Shown here piece after piece: positions 42,968 to 55,404 of a DNA stretch of 64,000 nucleotides. Origin of the DNA: Holothuria scabra (Eukaryota; Echinodermata; Holothuroidea; Aspidochirotida; Holothuriidae). Each line of letters begins with the position of its first letter. Position 1 is the first letter of the stretch. The stretch lies in the NCBI GenBank assembly GCA_037179385.1, contig CM074200.1, positions 29,949,884-30,013,883 of the forward strand, given 5' to 3'. The position numbers and the translations under genes were made by a program. The notes below the pieces were generated by a model that did no database searches, was not told the DNA's origin, and saw only the letters and a program-made list of their open reading frames with translations.

Positions 42968-45900
42968 AACATTCGTCTATGCCTCGCATGCTTACTCTCG
43001 CAAGGAAGTCGATATGAAGGCTTGAACTGAATTTCTACACACTGGCAGTTCATCAGGTCCAGAATTTCGAAATGAGAGGGGAAGCAGAGGGAAACTATAG
43101 GGGTAAGGTGTCCGAAACCGACGCGAAACGCTCGCTCTTGCGGATGAGTTTCAGCGACAAACCCCAGGCACAGGGGAGAAGCCCCGGAAGCACTGAGGTT
43201 GTAACATATCTTTAGGCGAAACATTCAGTATCGTTAAAGGTGTTGTATTAATATTTTGGTTGACCTTACTCCAAATCGACCTTACTTGAAGGACGGGGAA
43301 ACTAGGGGCAAGGACAAAATCATAGGGAACAAATGTACCTGATCACGGACACAACAATATGAGCATATTTTTTAAATTACTACCTTTATGAGATACGGAA
43401 TGGCGGTGTGAGAACCACGCGCAGGCATTGCCTACAAATAGTCACAATGTCAGAGGCAGTAGATGTGGCAAAGGAAATTAACACCACGTCCATTATTTTT
43501 CCAATTAAAAATCTCAACGCTTAATTCACCACCAAAATCCCACAAAATGCAATTTACTTCTTAATTACTGAGCGTTGGTCGTCAAAATGAAATACGCCCT
43601 AAGTCGTGAATTCTTTGAGAAATCTTTTAGCTTGACGAATGTAGTCTGAACAAAGTAAGTTAGTCTTTGAAAGTGCATCAGTACTCTTCAAGAATAAACG
43701 GTTTGTCTATACGTCTCATTGCTTAACTTTCCTAACTTGACTTCAGGGCATTGAAAATAAATTGGAAAAATATTTCACCGCTGGATGGATGAGCATTCCC
43801 TCTCATTAAAAACATTTAAAAACCCCTTCTTAGACTCTTTGCCAACAACCGAATGAAAATTGATCACGAGTTGCCCACCAAGATGTAAAATTTATTCGTT
43901 GAAAACATTTAATGTCGGGAGTTACGACACACTTGAATAATTTTAGATCTTTTTAACTGTTAATAGGAACCTCAAAGATTAATCCACCTCGGTCGGCCTT
44001 CGTCAATCTTTGACATGCCATAATGGATCAACGATCGGTATGTGCAATTCCCGGTGAAAATGGGGCGAATTTTCCATCTTACAATTTCGTCTGTCTCTTT
44101 TTGAGCAATTTTGATAGGAAAGAATTTTGCTGTGTCCTTCTAAAAGGCTTGTTACATAAGGAAAACTCATTTACTTCAAAATGTTGAAAAAAATTTCCCT
44201 TTCAGGAGGTAAAAATTGCATCTCCACGGGATATCGCGTTTAGAAGATACTAATTTTCAAAGTATTGATTTTTTTTTTCTTAAGACTTATAGTATATAAT
44301 GGGAAATATGTGATGTCATCGCGGCACATTAATTTATCATAAATTTCTAATTTATTGATGATTTTGATGCCGCTGCAAAGAATATTAAGCAACATTGTCC
44401 CTCGCGTGTGGTGTAGGGAAATGCTAGATTTACAGGAAAAGATTTCCAACATTCCAGCATTGTCAAGTTTCAAGTGCAAAAAGGACATTTAATTAAAAAG
44501 AAAACAGAACGGAATCTAACACAATGTGCCCTCATTACATAACTTTCTGTGGTCATGCTAAAAAATCCAATGTAACCAATCTCCAAATTGAGATATCTTA
44601 AGTAAGGAAAAGGGTATTGAAATGTTTGAAGGACATGGTCTGGAACATTTTGTACTTGGAGATTATAATAGAAAACCACCAGAATATGCCTTTAACATTA
44701 GCCAATATTCAACATTGGGATTTTTTGTGCCCAATGTCTTTCAAAAGACATTGGACAAAATTGAAAGTTGAGGAAACGTCGGCCCAAATCTCAATCTTTA
44801 CGAATGGTTCCATTGTTCACTGGGTTGTCTGACAATGGAGCTAATACGTTTTCACCACGGCTAACGAACCTGCGTTATCTACAGTTTAATCATGAAGTTA
44901 AGACACCGAGAGGACAAGTTACACAAATGAAGCTTTAGTTTTATACCCGACCATACTGAAAATGACCACAGCGTAAATACAAAAAAATTGTCCAGTCTTT
45001 CACGGGAAGGTATATTCTCTGTTAGGGCTAACCCGTAACCCTCATCTGCACCAATTGGGGTATTTCTTACCCATACAGAAAGGGACCGTTCAGTTCAATT
45101 CCTTTTGATCCAGACTAAGGCATAAATCTAATAAACTTGATAACGTGGATTGAAGGAAATGAAAGGTATATTATGAAAGGAATTTCTGAAAAGTATGATT
45201 CCAACCGCAGTTTTTGTTGTTTGTGTTACTGTGCAAATACCGGTTAGTAAATATAAACGATCTTTGGAGTTGCGTATTAAAGCCTAACAAATCCCGTCTG
45301 TCAATGATGCAAACTTGATTTTCAAGTAAGTCACAATCAAAGCAAAACATTTTAGGAAAAATATTCCAGAAAGATTCTAAATCTTTTGCTGCCTTTTATG
45401 TGAATAAAATGGAATTTAATTGGGACTTTATAAACAGTATGGGTACGACAGAAGCATAAAACACATCGTGCGAGTTTCGAAGGAAAATGTGCAGGTAAGA
45501 GGCAATAACAAGTTAACAATGAAGTACAGTTTTGAAAATGGGTGTAAATGTAAAGAACAAAAAGAAATAGGTACATAAAAGATTGATAAATATTGAATTA
45601 TGGTTGATAAATGTTATAGCTTATCGTCGAATCTTAAGTAGGTCATTGTATATGGAACAACAGGTACACTCTACAATGGTCTTTTCTAGCAGCTGTGAAC
45701 CAACTGAATATCATTCACATGTGTACTATGGGTTCAAACCCTGCTCGATGTACGTAGATGTACACCTCTTCACTTACCTTGGATGTAAAATATAGTTCTT
45801 TCACCTTCCGCGCTGAAAAGTTTTCGTAATCAAATTTTGATAACAGAGTACATGGTTATGGTTACAACTTAATTCAGGGATTTGACAAGATGAAGCAATG

Positions 45901-46390
45901 ATAGTATATTCAATAACAGGCAATTAATTTAAGGAGATGGGAGGAGGTAGCCCCCCATAAAATTTGAATCCCAACATATCCCCCAACAGTGTTTGGGTGT
46001 CAATTTTTCTACACGTGTGAAAATGTGATGAATAATGTTTAGCTAGTAATTGTCCTCGGATACGGCCACTTCACACGGTAAAGCCAGTCGTAGCGCCAGG
46101 ATATACGTCCCCGACGGGGTCACGGTGTCAATAGAATGGTGGAGCAACTCGAAGCCAAGACCAAAAGGTTGGAGATTTTCGTGATATTCTTCACAACTTT
46201 ATCGTGATGAGTGCTTTAAAGAAATACCGACGGCCTTTCCATAACTTGATCTACATAAGGATCACTTGTTTTAACATGTAAATCAAATTCTTTAAAAGCC
46301 ATGTAATGTGAATGCCACACGCTTTCAAAAGACAATTTTAAACTGATCACGTAATACAGTTGTTTAGTGCATTTTGAAAGCAAATGATTG
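42968..46390. other. Unassigned DNA
   Basis: No gene or bounded repeat. The 131-codon minus frame 42829-43224 has no recognisable domain. The patch at 45945-45990 (GGAGGTAGCCCCCCATAAAA) resembles a hAT-element left end but has no partner. Confidence 0.35.
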
Positions 46391-46394
46391 AACT

Positions 46395-46700
46395 ATGTAT
46401 AGAGTGAAAATTAGAATTCACTCCATTGGAGTGGTAATTCACTCCAAGAATAGAGGAATTCACTCCACAAAGAGTAAACTTCTCTCAAAGAAGGGTGCGA
46501 ATTCATTGTCTAGCGAGTGCTTGAAGGGGTCACTCTTTTTAAAAGTGATCCTTGTTGGCACTGCATCTAGAGTAAAACTTTGCTCTTTTGGAATGAACTT
46601 TACACTTTTTGGAGTCATTTTTGCTCTTTTGTAGTAGAATTATAACTGTCACTCTTCTGACGAGTAAAATTCCACTCCTTTTATTTTTAGAGTGTATGCC
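46395..46700. mobile_element. MITE-like repeat rich in ACTCC/GAGTG words (family D)
   Basis: TATAGAGTGAAAATTAGAAT on the left and TTATTTTTAGAGTGTATG on the right surround many ATTCACTCC, GGAGTG, GAGTAAA and GCTCTTTTGG words in both orientations. Resembles 25170-25430. The ends are approximate. Confidence 0.45.
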
Positions 46701-47250
46701 AAAAACAAAATGCGAATGCAAGAATCCTCTGAAGTGGGCAAGGGATGCTTTTTCCTACAGCGTGGATATCGCAATGGGAGAAAGTATGAGTGAAATGTGT
46801 GAAATGGGCCTCAGGTACGCTCTTCTAAAGTAGCCACGCTACTTAGTTTGAATTAACGCGAGAAACATTGAGCTTGAAAGTTCACGAAAAGCTCTTTCCA
46901 AAGATGTTTTCATCATCCTTAGTGCCAAAAGCAATATCAAGAAATTAATGTATTATGTAATGGCTCGGAGAAGACCGTTGAAAAATGAGTTTCCATGCCA
47001 TCATAATAATGATGTCATATTAGGACCACTTTACCATCTCCGTACATCCATCCTGGCATACAACACGTAGGTCCCACGAACACTGTTAAGCGATTTTAAC
47101 GATAGTAATTCGCGGCAAGTTTAGAAATATCAATCTTATTCTGTCAGTTCGAAAATAAAATGAAAGAGATATTTATTCTATATTGTTTACAGGGCTGCAG
47201 TGTTACAAATGGATAACCATTTATTAAGGGAGGACGAAAAAACTTTTGAG
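46701..47250. other. Unassigned DNA
   Basis: Nothing recognised. Confidence 0.35.
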
Positions 47251-47251
47251 C

Positions 47252-47295
47252 GTTCAAGCAGGGAGGTGTTTCTAATAACACCTCCCTGGTTCAAG
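47252..47295. mobile_element. 30-bp hairpin insertion with 7-bp flanking repeat, second copy
   Basis: CAGGGAGGTGTT, a 6-base spacer and AACACCTCCCTG occupy 47259-47288. GTTCAAG lies directly on both sides (47252-47258 and 47289-47295). Terminal sequence and length equal those of the copy at 8450-8479, in a different site. Confidence 0.7.
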
Positions 47296-47819
47296 TTCGG
47301 GTCGGTCCGCCTGCAGTGATGTGTGCTGTGGGCGGACTGGCAGCGGCCGACGAAGCAAATTACCGTGCATGCACTCATAAGCTAGTTCCACGAATGCAAC
47401 TGAGACGCGTTCGAATGCAATATAAGTTTCTATATTTTTTTTACTGCCAACGAATAAACCTTTTTAGCTCAAGTTCTTTTCGTATCATCGCTCCATGTGG
47501 TTTTTATGTTCGAATTTATGTGGAGCTGTAATTTTGAATCATTCAATATGCAGGCTAGAGTGGATACGGTTCTAAGTGACGTTGTTCTTAAGGCAACTGG
47601 CCCGGCCACCTTCACCATTCACGTCTTGTTTGTAATCTTCAATTTATGCTTCGAAGGGCGAGATAGCATGGTTACATTAGGGAAAGACTTAAACGCGGAA
47701 TTAAGGTTGACACCGCCTTGATAACTGATACAATGGAATGAATTGGATGAAAACAATTGTATCGAATGTGTGGAGAATACAACATAGTGTCAGCGAGCAA
47801 TGCCTGAAATGATTTCATA
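47296..47819. other. Unassigned DNA
   Basis: Two short plus frames (47316-47531 and 47497-47721) without recognisable motifs. Confidence 0.35.
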
Positions 47820-48049
47820 TGACAAAACAGTAGCGGAGCTATAGGGATTTCGGTCAGAGGGGGCGAAAATGGTCTTCAGTCTAGGGGCGCTTCGAAGGAG
47901 TAAATACTCTGAGCCTCAGCACGGAGTTGCGTACGATCGAAGCTACGGCTTTTCAGACTTTCCATTTGATTTTCGGCACCTGGTAGAAGACTTCTTTGCC
48001 ATTTCTCCTCAGCAAGTTTTTCTATTAAAATATACTTTAATTTTCTATC

Positions 48050-48336
48050 CATGGGCCTCCGCAGAAGAAAATTCGGGGGGGGGGGGGTAGGGGTAAAGCT
48101 CAGCGCCCAAATAAGTTGGCGCCGAGCGCAAGAAAATTTTGGCCCAAAATGCCTCTCAGATCGCTAGAAATATGCCTATTTATAGCATATAAATAGGGAA
48201 AACACTGAGTGAACTGTTAAGAACTGTTGGTTTTAATTTTTCTTCGTCTTTTTCTTTATATTTTCTTCGTTTTTTCAGGTTTTTATTTTCCAGGGGAGGG
48301 CAAGTTCCCCTTTGCCCCTACCTGCGAACGCCCATG
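48050..48336. mobile_element. Nonautonomous hAT-type element, 287 bp
   Basis: The CATGGGCCTCCGCAG and CTGCGAACGCCCATG ends are imperfect inverted repeats. The flanking 8-mers are TTTCTATC (48042-48049) and ATTCTATC (48337-48344), 7 of 8. A G run lies near the left end. A module variant (AGCGCCCAAATAAGTTGGCG) is at about 48097. Confidence 0.75.
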
Positions 48337-49089
48337 ATTCTATCCCTCTCTTTCACATTCTAGTATGAAGACGGTCATTATATTTTGTGTTATTGTCAGG
48401 TCCAGATTTAAGATTTCAATGTAATAATGGGCTACTTTGTGCAGATAAGGATTAAACCTGCTAGAGCTAAATAACAAGCAATCTTACAGGGGAAAAAGTT
48501 ATGAAAATTAATCGCCGATCGTTGTACATTTTCGGCATCTGGAAATCAAGATAAGTACACGAAGGAAAATTAATTGACGTAATTTACATCATGTGACCAC
48601 TTTGAAATTGCAATTAATTAAGTGCATTGAAAGAAATAGCCAAGACCAAAGATCTGCTTGGCTCTCTAGATACCGAATTCATAATAAATAAAAGTAGCCT
48701 AAACCTAGGCTCATTTGATGCAATTTTTTGGTTTTGAGACCACGAATACAGGAATAAGCATTTTCATTGGATTATCGTGCAGGGTCAGAAATAGCCATTT
48801 ATTTTAAGAATGGTCACTTGAAGAAAATCAAAATGGAAGCTGCTCATTAGTGCTCTTAATCCATTACCACAATGATAACAGTTTTATTTTATTTTAACCT
48901 GAATGTTCTCTTCAAATGATTTTGAAAAATGTTGGGGAAGCTACTTTGGTATCTTCATGAACTCTTATGTCTATGTTGACAATTATCCCCGACAACAAGA
49001 GGACTATTTTCGCTACAATTATTGTTGCGCCATTTGCAATGTCTTTTATTGGCTGGGAGCATAGGCGGGATTACGGGGGGGGGGGGGCA

Positions 49090-49310
49090 CTTGCCCTCCA
49101 CTTTTTTCCAGAACTTAGTCTTTTTTAGTCTTAGTGTGATTGCTTTTGCTACAAAAATACAAACTGGAACTGACATAGCTAGGCGAGTGATACTTAATAA
49201 AGTTGTATAATGTTTAAACAGGTTAAATACTGCATTAAAAGCTAAATGAAAACAATATTCTTTCAATACCTGTCTCAACGCTCCTTTTTTGACACACTTC
49301 GCGTGCACAA
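49090..49310 (-). pseudogene. Possible hAT transposase C-terminal remnant
   Basis: The minus frame includes HYTTLLSITRLAMSVPVC followed by TLRLKKTKFWKK. The pattern (a helix ending in a PV. motif, then a basic LRRLK.-like stretch) recalls the hAT dimerisation region, in which the order is ...LP.(S/T)...ERSFS.L.RLK. The ERSF core itself is not preserved. It ends at the element terminus, where a transposase C-terminus could lie. Similarity was judged by eye and is weak. Confidence 0.25.
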
Positions 49311-50198
49311 GTTTTAAATATTTCAGGATTCGGGGTTATTTCTTGTAGAACATCCCATCCATTGCCACTGAAACTTTTCACCAGTGCCCCAGCCTTACAC
49401 AGCTGAAGCTCTACAGTAACCAGTGAAAGGGGGGAGACAGGGAGGTGGTCATCTTCTGGTCCTCTTCTCTGACCAAGTGCCCCCAAGCTTTCTGAAAGGA
49501 CGATGATCTTATTTACTCTAATCTGAAGCTCCACCCTTTTTCGGCTGAAGTGAAAAAAGGCCCACCCCTCTCCAATTTCCATTATTTCTCTTTTGAGATG
49601 TCTCGTAACTAGTCCTTTTTGGCTTGTTCTGCACGTCCCATCACAGATAAGAACTTTATAAAAATTTCACGAAAAGTACTCTATAGGAAACTAACGGTAC
49701 GTTTTTGCTCAGTACAAATATCCTCAGGGGTCACTTTTTTCAGTTGTAGTGAAAAAGTTCGATAAAATTTATTTGAGTCATTCTCTGGATTTACAACACA
49801 ATTCAAAAAATAATAAAACGAATCGAAGCAAAAGAGAAACTCAGGGGGAAACTCAGAATAGCTCCACAGAGCTTGTAAAAGAGCTCTCCGAAAAAGAAAA
49901 AAAACAAACAAAGTAAACAAAAGGAAAGAGAAAAAAAAAAAACAGCAACAGGAAAACCAGGGAGAGGAAACTGGGAAGAAGGGAGACTGGGAAGAAGAGT
50001 CAGCTACGTTTACCCATCAGAAAAAGTTTTAGATGAAGTAAAACTTCATTTTTTTTTTTTTTTTTTGGCGCCCCTTTACAGATAACGGCCATGTGGAAGT
50101 CACCTGAAAAAGACTATATAAGAAACCACAGAATGTTTGTACTTCGGTAAGAATGTCTTTAGGGGGGCACCGTTATTCGGCTAAGGTTAAAAGTGACC

Positions 50199-51652
50199 CA
50201 GTGGCGTAGGCACGGGTGGGGGGACCTGGGGGGCCTAGGCCCCCAAGATTTTTTGCGTCCTGATAAAGTAAATGAGAAAAAATAAAATGTTTGAACGGAA
50301 ATAAACTTTGAAGTATTTCTTTCAAAAACAGTAAATAAATAAAATGTGTAACAATTGAGAAAACATGCATGAATGTATGTAAAACACATTTTGTGCGCAC
50401 GTATGAAATCAAGTAATAACTTCAAAATGCCTACTTTCGCTAAATTAGATAACTTATATAATCTGCACTGTCGTTCATTGCATTTCACTTCGAAGATGAA
50501 ACGAACGTGTCGGCGACAAACTCGAATGTGACTTTGTTAGGTTAGGACCCTTTCTGCCTTTCGGATGTCTGGTTGATTTACTGGAAACAAGTCAATCATA
50601 CACCGGAGACCATTCTTACACGACGATTCCTATACTTTATCATGCACAAAATACGACATAAAGGTAAGGTACTGCCTTCTAATAATTCTTCCCTTCCATC
50701 CTTAACAAGTAGGCCTATTTCGTGCCTCACTCCTGCCTATGACAAGTGCCACTGTAGAACGATTTTCTCCACAAGTCCTCTTTTAACTAGTTGGCACTCG
50801 CGTCCAGGCGGATTTGCAAAATGTCCACAAGGTCCGAATTTCATGTGTTTCCCACATTACTTCTGCTTTGCGGTTTAATATTTTGAGAGATTTACTCGTA
50901 GTGTTTTAATTTTGACTATGTAATGAACAGATGATTGAGCAAATACTGCACCATTTTACATGTAGACACCGCTGAAAACCGGCAAAAGTGTTTTTTGGTA
51001 GTATGTATGTCACTTGTAAAATCTCTACAAAGACTAAAAATGAGTATTTTGAAATTGTTCACGCTCCCCAAAAAGGAAAATCCTAAAACGCAGGCCTATA
51101 ATCAGTTCAAAGTTTTGCCAAACATAGCGGAATTTTGCATCTAGGAAACCTAACGCAAAGAAAGATAATCAGAGGGAGACACAACTACTTTTGGTTTTCC
51201 TATTAAAGCTGAAATCCATTCAAATATTGCCGCATTTGTGATCTACGGTACGTCCTCCTGAAGTTTACAATTTTTCCCAAGGGAAAGAGAGATACCGGTT
51301 CTCTTTAGTCCCATCCCCCAGGCCACAGATCAGAAATGCCCAGTTTTGGGGTTCCTAAAAATGTTTGTATTACCATTTTTCATAGACTGATTTTTAATCT
51401 CATTTTTGAGAAGTGGCAGATATGAGATTCGTATTTCAAGGCTGAGTACATGCAGCTTAAAACGCGTGGAAAGTGCCGTTTCCGGCCATCTAGAGGGTTT
51501 GCAAAGCCCGAAATTTTCTTGTACGCTCCGCGCCAACTGATGGTGGCGCTCCGCTTAGATAGTCTTGTCACGCCCGACCTTCGCAGGTACCATACCCCCC
51601 CCCCCACTTTGCTACCTAGCCCCCCTAAAATTCAGTCCTGGCTACGCCACTG
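50199..51652. mobile_element. Nonautonomous hAT-type element, 1.45 kb
   Basis: CAGTGGCGTAGGCACGGG and GGCTACGCCACTG ends. The flanking 8-mers are AAGTGACC (50191-50198) and AAGTGGCC (51653-51660), 7 of 8. It is colinear with 8675-10479 but lacks the family A MITE. Its right end carries the GCTCCGC module (about 51523-51555). Several small minus frames are shared with that copy, but none is recognised. Confidence 0.88.
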
Positions 51653-52019
51653 AAGTGGCCCCATCCTTTCTCTAATTTTCATTCAGTTTCATTATTGATC
51701 TTAAACGTTAAATTTTTCGTTCGTGCTCCCCATCATAGACAAGGGCTGAATTCACATCATATGAAAAGCCCCTAGCTTTCTTAAAAGAAGATCCGGGGCA
51801 CCAAGAAGGAAGCCCCTGAAGAACCTCAATTTTAAGTAATCCATTCTCCCTCCCCGCACGCTCTGCATTATCGGTTCCGGCAGACTTTAATCATACGGAG
51901 TAAGGATTGAAGAAAGTCAAATTGTGATATTTGTGTTCTGTTGTGTCCATCTTATGTAATTTAAAGTTGAAGATAAAATTCATCATTTGTATGCCTACAA
52001 TTTCCTAAATACCCAGGAG

Positions 52020-52125
52020 CTTCCGGGGGCTTCGCCCCCTGGACCCCAACCGGGGTTTTTCCCCTGGACCCACCAGGGGCCCTAAGGAGGGCCCCTGGAC
52101 CCCACGCCGTTAGGAAGCCTTCGGC
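52020..52125. repeat. GC-rich patch with CCCCTGGACCC words
   Basis: Three imperfect copies of CCCCTGGACCC at about 52029, 52070 and 52100, with GGGGGCTTCGCCCCC and GGGGCCC palindromes. The composition contrasts sharply with the flanks. Confidence 0.7.
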
Positions 52126-52574
52126 GCCGTTTCGTTGTTTGCCCGAATTTGCCTCCCCATTTTCAGAGATCAAATCCCGCCACTGGCCGGGAGGGTGAAT
52201 TTAATGTCATTAAGAGTGTTAAGTAAGCTTGTACTCACGCTTGGTATGGAAGCAATTAACTTAGCACAGAGACAACATTCATTAGTTCGAATAAAGCATG
52301 AAGATACGTTTCGGAGAAACCTATCCCGATATTACAGAAGATGACCCTTTTCATCAAAATAAAGTGCAGGTAGTACAGTTACTGGTGATCGTTGAGCATT
52401 TTGTTATCTGGACCTTTAAAAAACGCTATTAAATTATGTCTTTTGCCAATAATGGTGCAAGAGTAAAGTATGTTAAAAACCTAAAAAGGGCGCTGACAGA
52501 CGATTTTGTTCCGTCAGGGAGGGGGGGGGGCAACCGCCCCCTGACCATATGGCAGCTCCGCTACTGTGACAAAA

Positions 52575-53077
52575 CAAGATTTTGAAAGTTCTCGAGAACA
52601 CTAATAACTTTTCATGTTTGGGTATAATATTTTTTCAATTTTTAAGTGGAAAAACAAGTTTTGAACGGACGAAATGGTTGATTTTCGTTTAAGTGATAAA
52701 TAAAACGTGCCGCATAGCCAGTGGATTCTTTAAACGAGTTGACATTCAATAGAGCAACATTGAACGCATAATGATTTCCACCAATAATTTGTATCCTAGA
52801 CGTTTAACATACCTCGAACTGTGGGTCAGTTAAAGTGATAACGCAAAACAAAGATGTCAGGGTGTATAATAGGTCTTTGGAACAATGATTTCCATTGACA
52901 ATAACGACAGAAGTATTTGTATCGACAACACCAATTCAACAATTTTGTCACCTATCAGGAAAATTGTAATTCATTTGCAGTGCAAAAACGTTACCTCTGA
53001 ATTCTTATCATGTCTTTATCGCTCCCCATTTTGTATTATTTCCTATGGACATTTTTCATCATGGCGTAAAAATAACA
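52575..53077. other. Unassigned DNA
   Basis: Nothing recognised. Confidence 0.35.
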
Positions 53078-53304
53078 TCCACCATCATGGGCGGCGATCC
53101 TGGCGGGATGGGGGGATGTATACCCCATGATATTGGATGTGGGATATACAGTTTATCCCCATGAAAACAAACCTCTAGGATAAAACACTATGTGAAAAGT
53201 TAAGTATGCTATTTATTATCAAAACTTCTAAAAAAACTAAAATATTTAAAAAATCCAAGCTTTAAAATTTTACATTAAGCCGTTTCTCTATCCACGGATA
53301 GACC

Positions 53305-53343
53305 GAACTATCAATCCACGTTTCTCACGTGGATTGATAGTTC
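53305..53343. repeat. Hairpin, 17-bp perfect arms
   Basis: GAACTATCAATCCACGT, a loop TTCTC, and the exact complement. A smaller palindrome (TCTATCC-AC-GGATAGA) lies just to its left at about 53287-53302. Confidence 0.9.
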
Positions 53344-53373
53344 TGTACACAATCCGATGGAATAAGTGCGGGC

Positions 53374-53420
53374 TCTACTTGAACCAATAGGTTGGAAACG
53401 TGGCCGTAAAATTCCATTTA
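53374..53420 (+). mobile_element. Family V SINE tail fragment
   Basis: TTGAACCAATAGGTTGGAAA and GTGGCCGTAAAATTCCA match the tail of the SINE at 58909-59160, in the opposite orientation. Confidence 0.55.
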
Positions 53421-54049
53421 ACTAACCCATGGAATAACTAAAACATGAACATATTACACATATTCACCAGTATCCTGAATCGCCTGTCACCTTAGGAAGT
53501 GATCATCAATAAGTTTATTTTTCTTCTTGAAATAAAAATCCATTTCTTACATACATATTATGATGAGGAGAATTCTACATGCATGAAAGAATACAGAATA
53601 TTTAAATGCCATCAAAATTGCAAAAGACTTTTTACATCATTGCCAGACGTTCCGTAACGTTTATGAAAGATTGAATTAGGTTACAAACTGGGTTTCTGCT
53701 TCTTGAGATGAGTTCTCATACCGCAGAACAAGCTCCACGCGGTGCAGTACAGTGATTTTTACTTTGGACAACGTTGTTATTATTTTTATTTTTTCGTTTC
53801 AGTTTTATCGACTTTTTCAGACTCATTTAAAAATGTATTGGGATTATTTAATTCAGAAAATGACTGAAGGCCATCACTAGGAACAATTCCCACTCCCCCG
53901 GCTCTGAAAAGTGAAAAATTCGGAAATCTGCCATTTGTGACAACGCGCCAACGGGTAGTGGCGCTCCGCTTAGATAAAGACGCCGACCATACCCCCCCCC
54001 CCCCAATCACACACACTTTCAAAGACGGATAGCCTCCCATGTCTACCAT

Positions 54050-55404
54050 TAGACAATACCATTTTTAAATAGTTTCAACTGAAAAGACGTAAAACGGCAC
54101 CTGAATCTTTCCGCATCCCCTTTTTTCAGTATCTGCATTCATGTTTAACATCCTTTATTGAGTTTCTCAGTTGAAAAGTTTTTCATGTCCCACACGCTCA
54201 CGTTCCCTTCAATTACTTCAACACAAGAGATATGCATGTTTTGCTCGTTGAAAAGCATTTAATGTTCTTCAAACGAAAATTTTCTTTCCTTTGAATTCAA
54301 TTTTCTGGACGTTTCTGAAAGATTTGCTACACAGAATGTAGTACATATTTTGTTCGTTTTGAGTGTTCGGACGGAAGCCCCAATGTCCTTGAATTCAGAA
54401 ATCGCCTGAAGATTGGAACTGAGTGGAATACCAATTTGGTTAGTTAGCTACGTATGTTGCTGCAAGAATGACCATATATGGATGTCCAGTGATTCACATG
54501 CAGCACGTAAATCTTGAAAAAATTAAATAAAAACTGTTCTACAACATGCGAAGGTTGTCAAAGCGTAACGATCAGTATACATATATTTTATGATAGGGTC
54601 GAAAGTCAGGGTATAATGAATGATTTGTCGTGTATATGAGGCTGCATGAGGGGGAAGACGTGATCAATTCTCAGATGAACCCATATCTAGCCGCAGAAGC
54701 CTCTGATCAAATAAATTAGATTAATTGTAAGTTACTTCTATCGGATCGAACGAAACGTGATGAATAGGTCACACGGTTGTGATGGGCGAGAGACCGTACA
54801 TGTTCGTTATATCAGGCAGTTGCTCTGTTGCAACTCCCCGGTTGTATTAATGCTAATCATTTAACACCATGGCTAATTCTAAGAATCATAAAACGTATCT
54901 ATGCAATAGTCCGCTTAAATTATTCGAAAACTGTTTTGATCGTGACCGGGCCACTGACTTCGTAACAAGCACAGAACACCAGCTGTCGTATAATATATAG
55001 TGATCGTGTAGCGATTCGTCGTCACCCCATCATGCCAAGATTATTCCACAAAACTGACGGTCGTCAGAGTTGGCAACGAATTGGGGGGGGGGTGTCCTTC
55101 AACAGTTCACTGACAGTTTATTTTATGGACTTCTCAAAGTTGTCTGTTCTGGGTATATTTTGATACAGAATTTTCTTCAAAGTAATGCAGTTAACGATAA
55201 TTTTATCAACAAATTCAGATTCAATGAAGAACTTACTCATTTCTTGATGTTAATGTTGTCAAGATCAAATCTGATGAGCATTTTAAATGGAAGAAATTAT
55301 TTCCAAGGTCATAATACCTGAACGCCTGTTGAATTAGATTAATAACTAGATATTTCGGTTGTAAGACTGCGTTTTCTATGGGATTAGGCTATCATGACAC
55401 AGTT
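54050..55404. other. Unassigned DNA
   Basis: Nothing recognised. A G run lies at 55082-55091. Confidence 0.4.

Larger units (their letters stand above)
49060..52185. mobile_element. hAT-type element, 3.1 kb, containing another
   Basis: CATAGGCGGGATTACGGGG on the left and AATCCCGCCACTG on the right. The flanking 8-mers are GCTGGGAG (49052-49059) and GCCGGGAG (52186-52193), 7 of 8. It contains the 1.45-kb element 50199-51652, and near its left end a possible transposase remnant. Near the right end (52020-52120) is a GC-rich patch with three CCCCTGGACCC words. Confidence 0.75.
47828..52566. mobile_element. Outer hAT-type element, 4.7 kb, three levels of nesting
   Basis: The left end CAGTAGCGGAGCTATAGGG and right end CAGCTCCGCTACTG are inverted and flanked by TGACAAAA at 47820-47827 and 52567-52574. 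Inside are a 287-bp hAT element (48050-48336) and a 3.1-kb one (49060-52185) that itself contains 50199-51652. About 1.3 kb of sequence is left for the outer element once these are removed. None of it resembles a transposase. Confidence 0.85.
53086..54041. mobile_element. hAT-type element, 956 bp
   Basis: CATGGGCGGCGATCC on the left and CTCCCATG on the right. The flanking 8-mers are TCCACCAT (53078-53085) and TCTACCAT (54042-54049), 7 of 8. The right side carries a module variant (AACGCGCCAACGGG and GGCGCTCCGC, about 53942-53971) followed by a C run. The interior holds a 17-bp-arm hairpin and a SINE tail fragment. Confidence 0.7.

Noticed and set aside
42829..43224. 131-codon minus-strand frame
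   Set aside because: No recognisable domain, and it overlaps the opposite-strand candidate exon. Length alone is not convincing in a 64-kb window.
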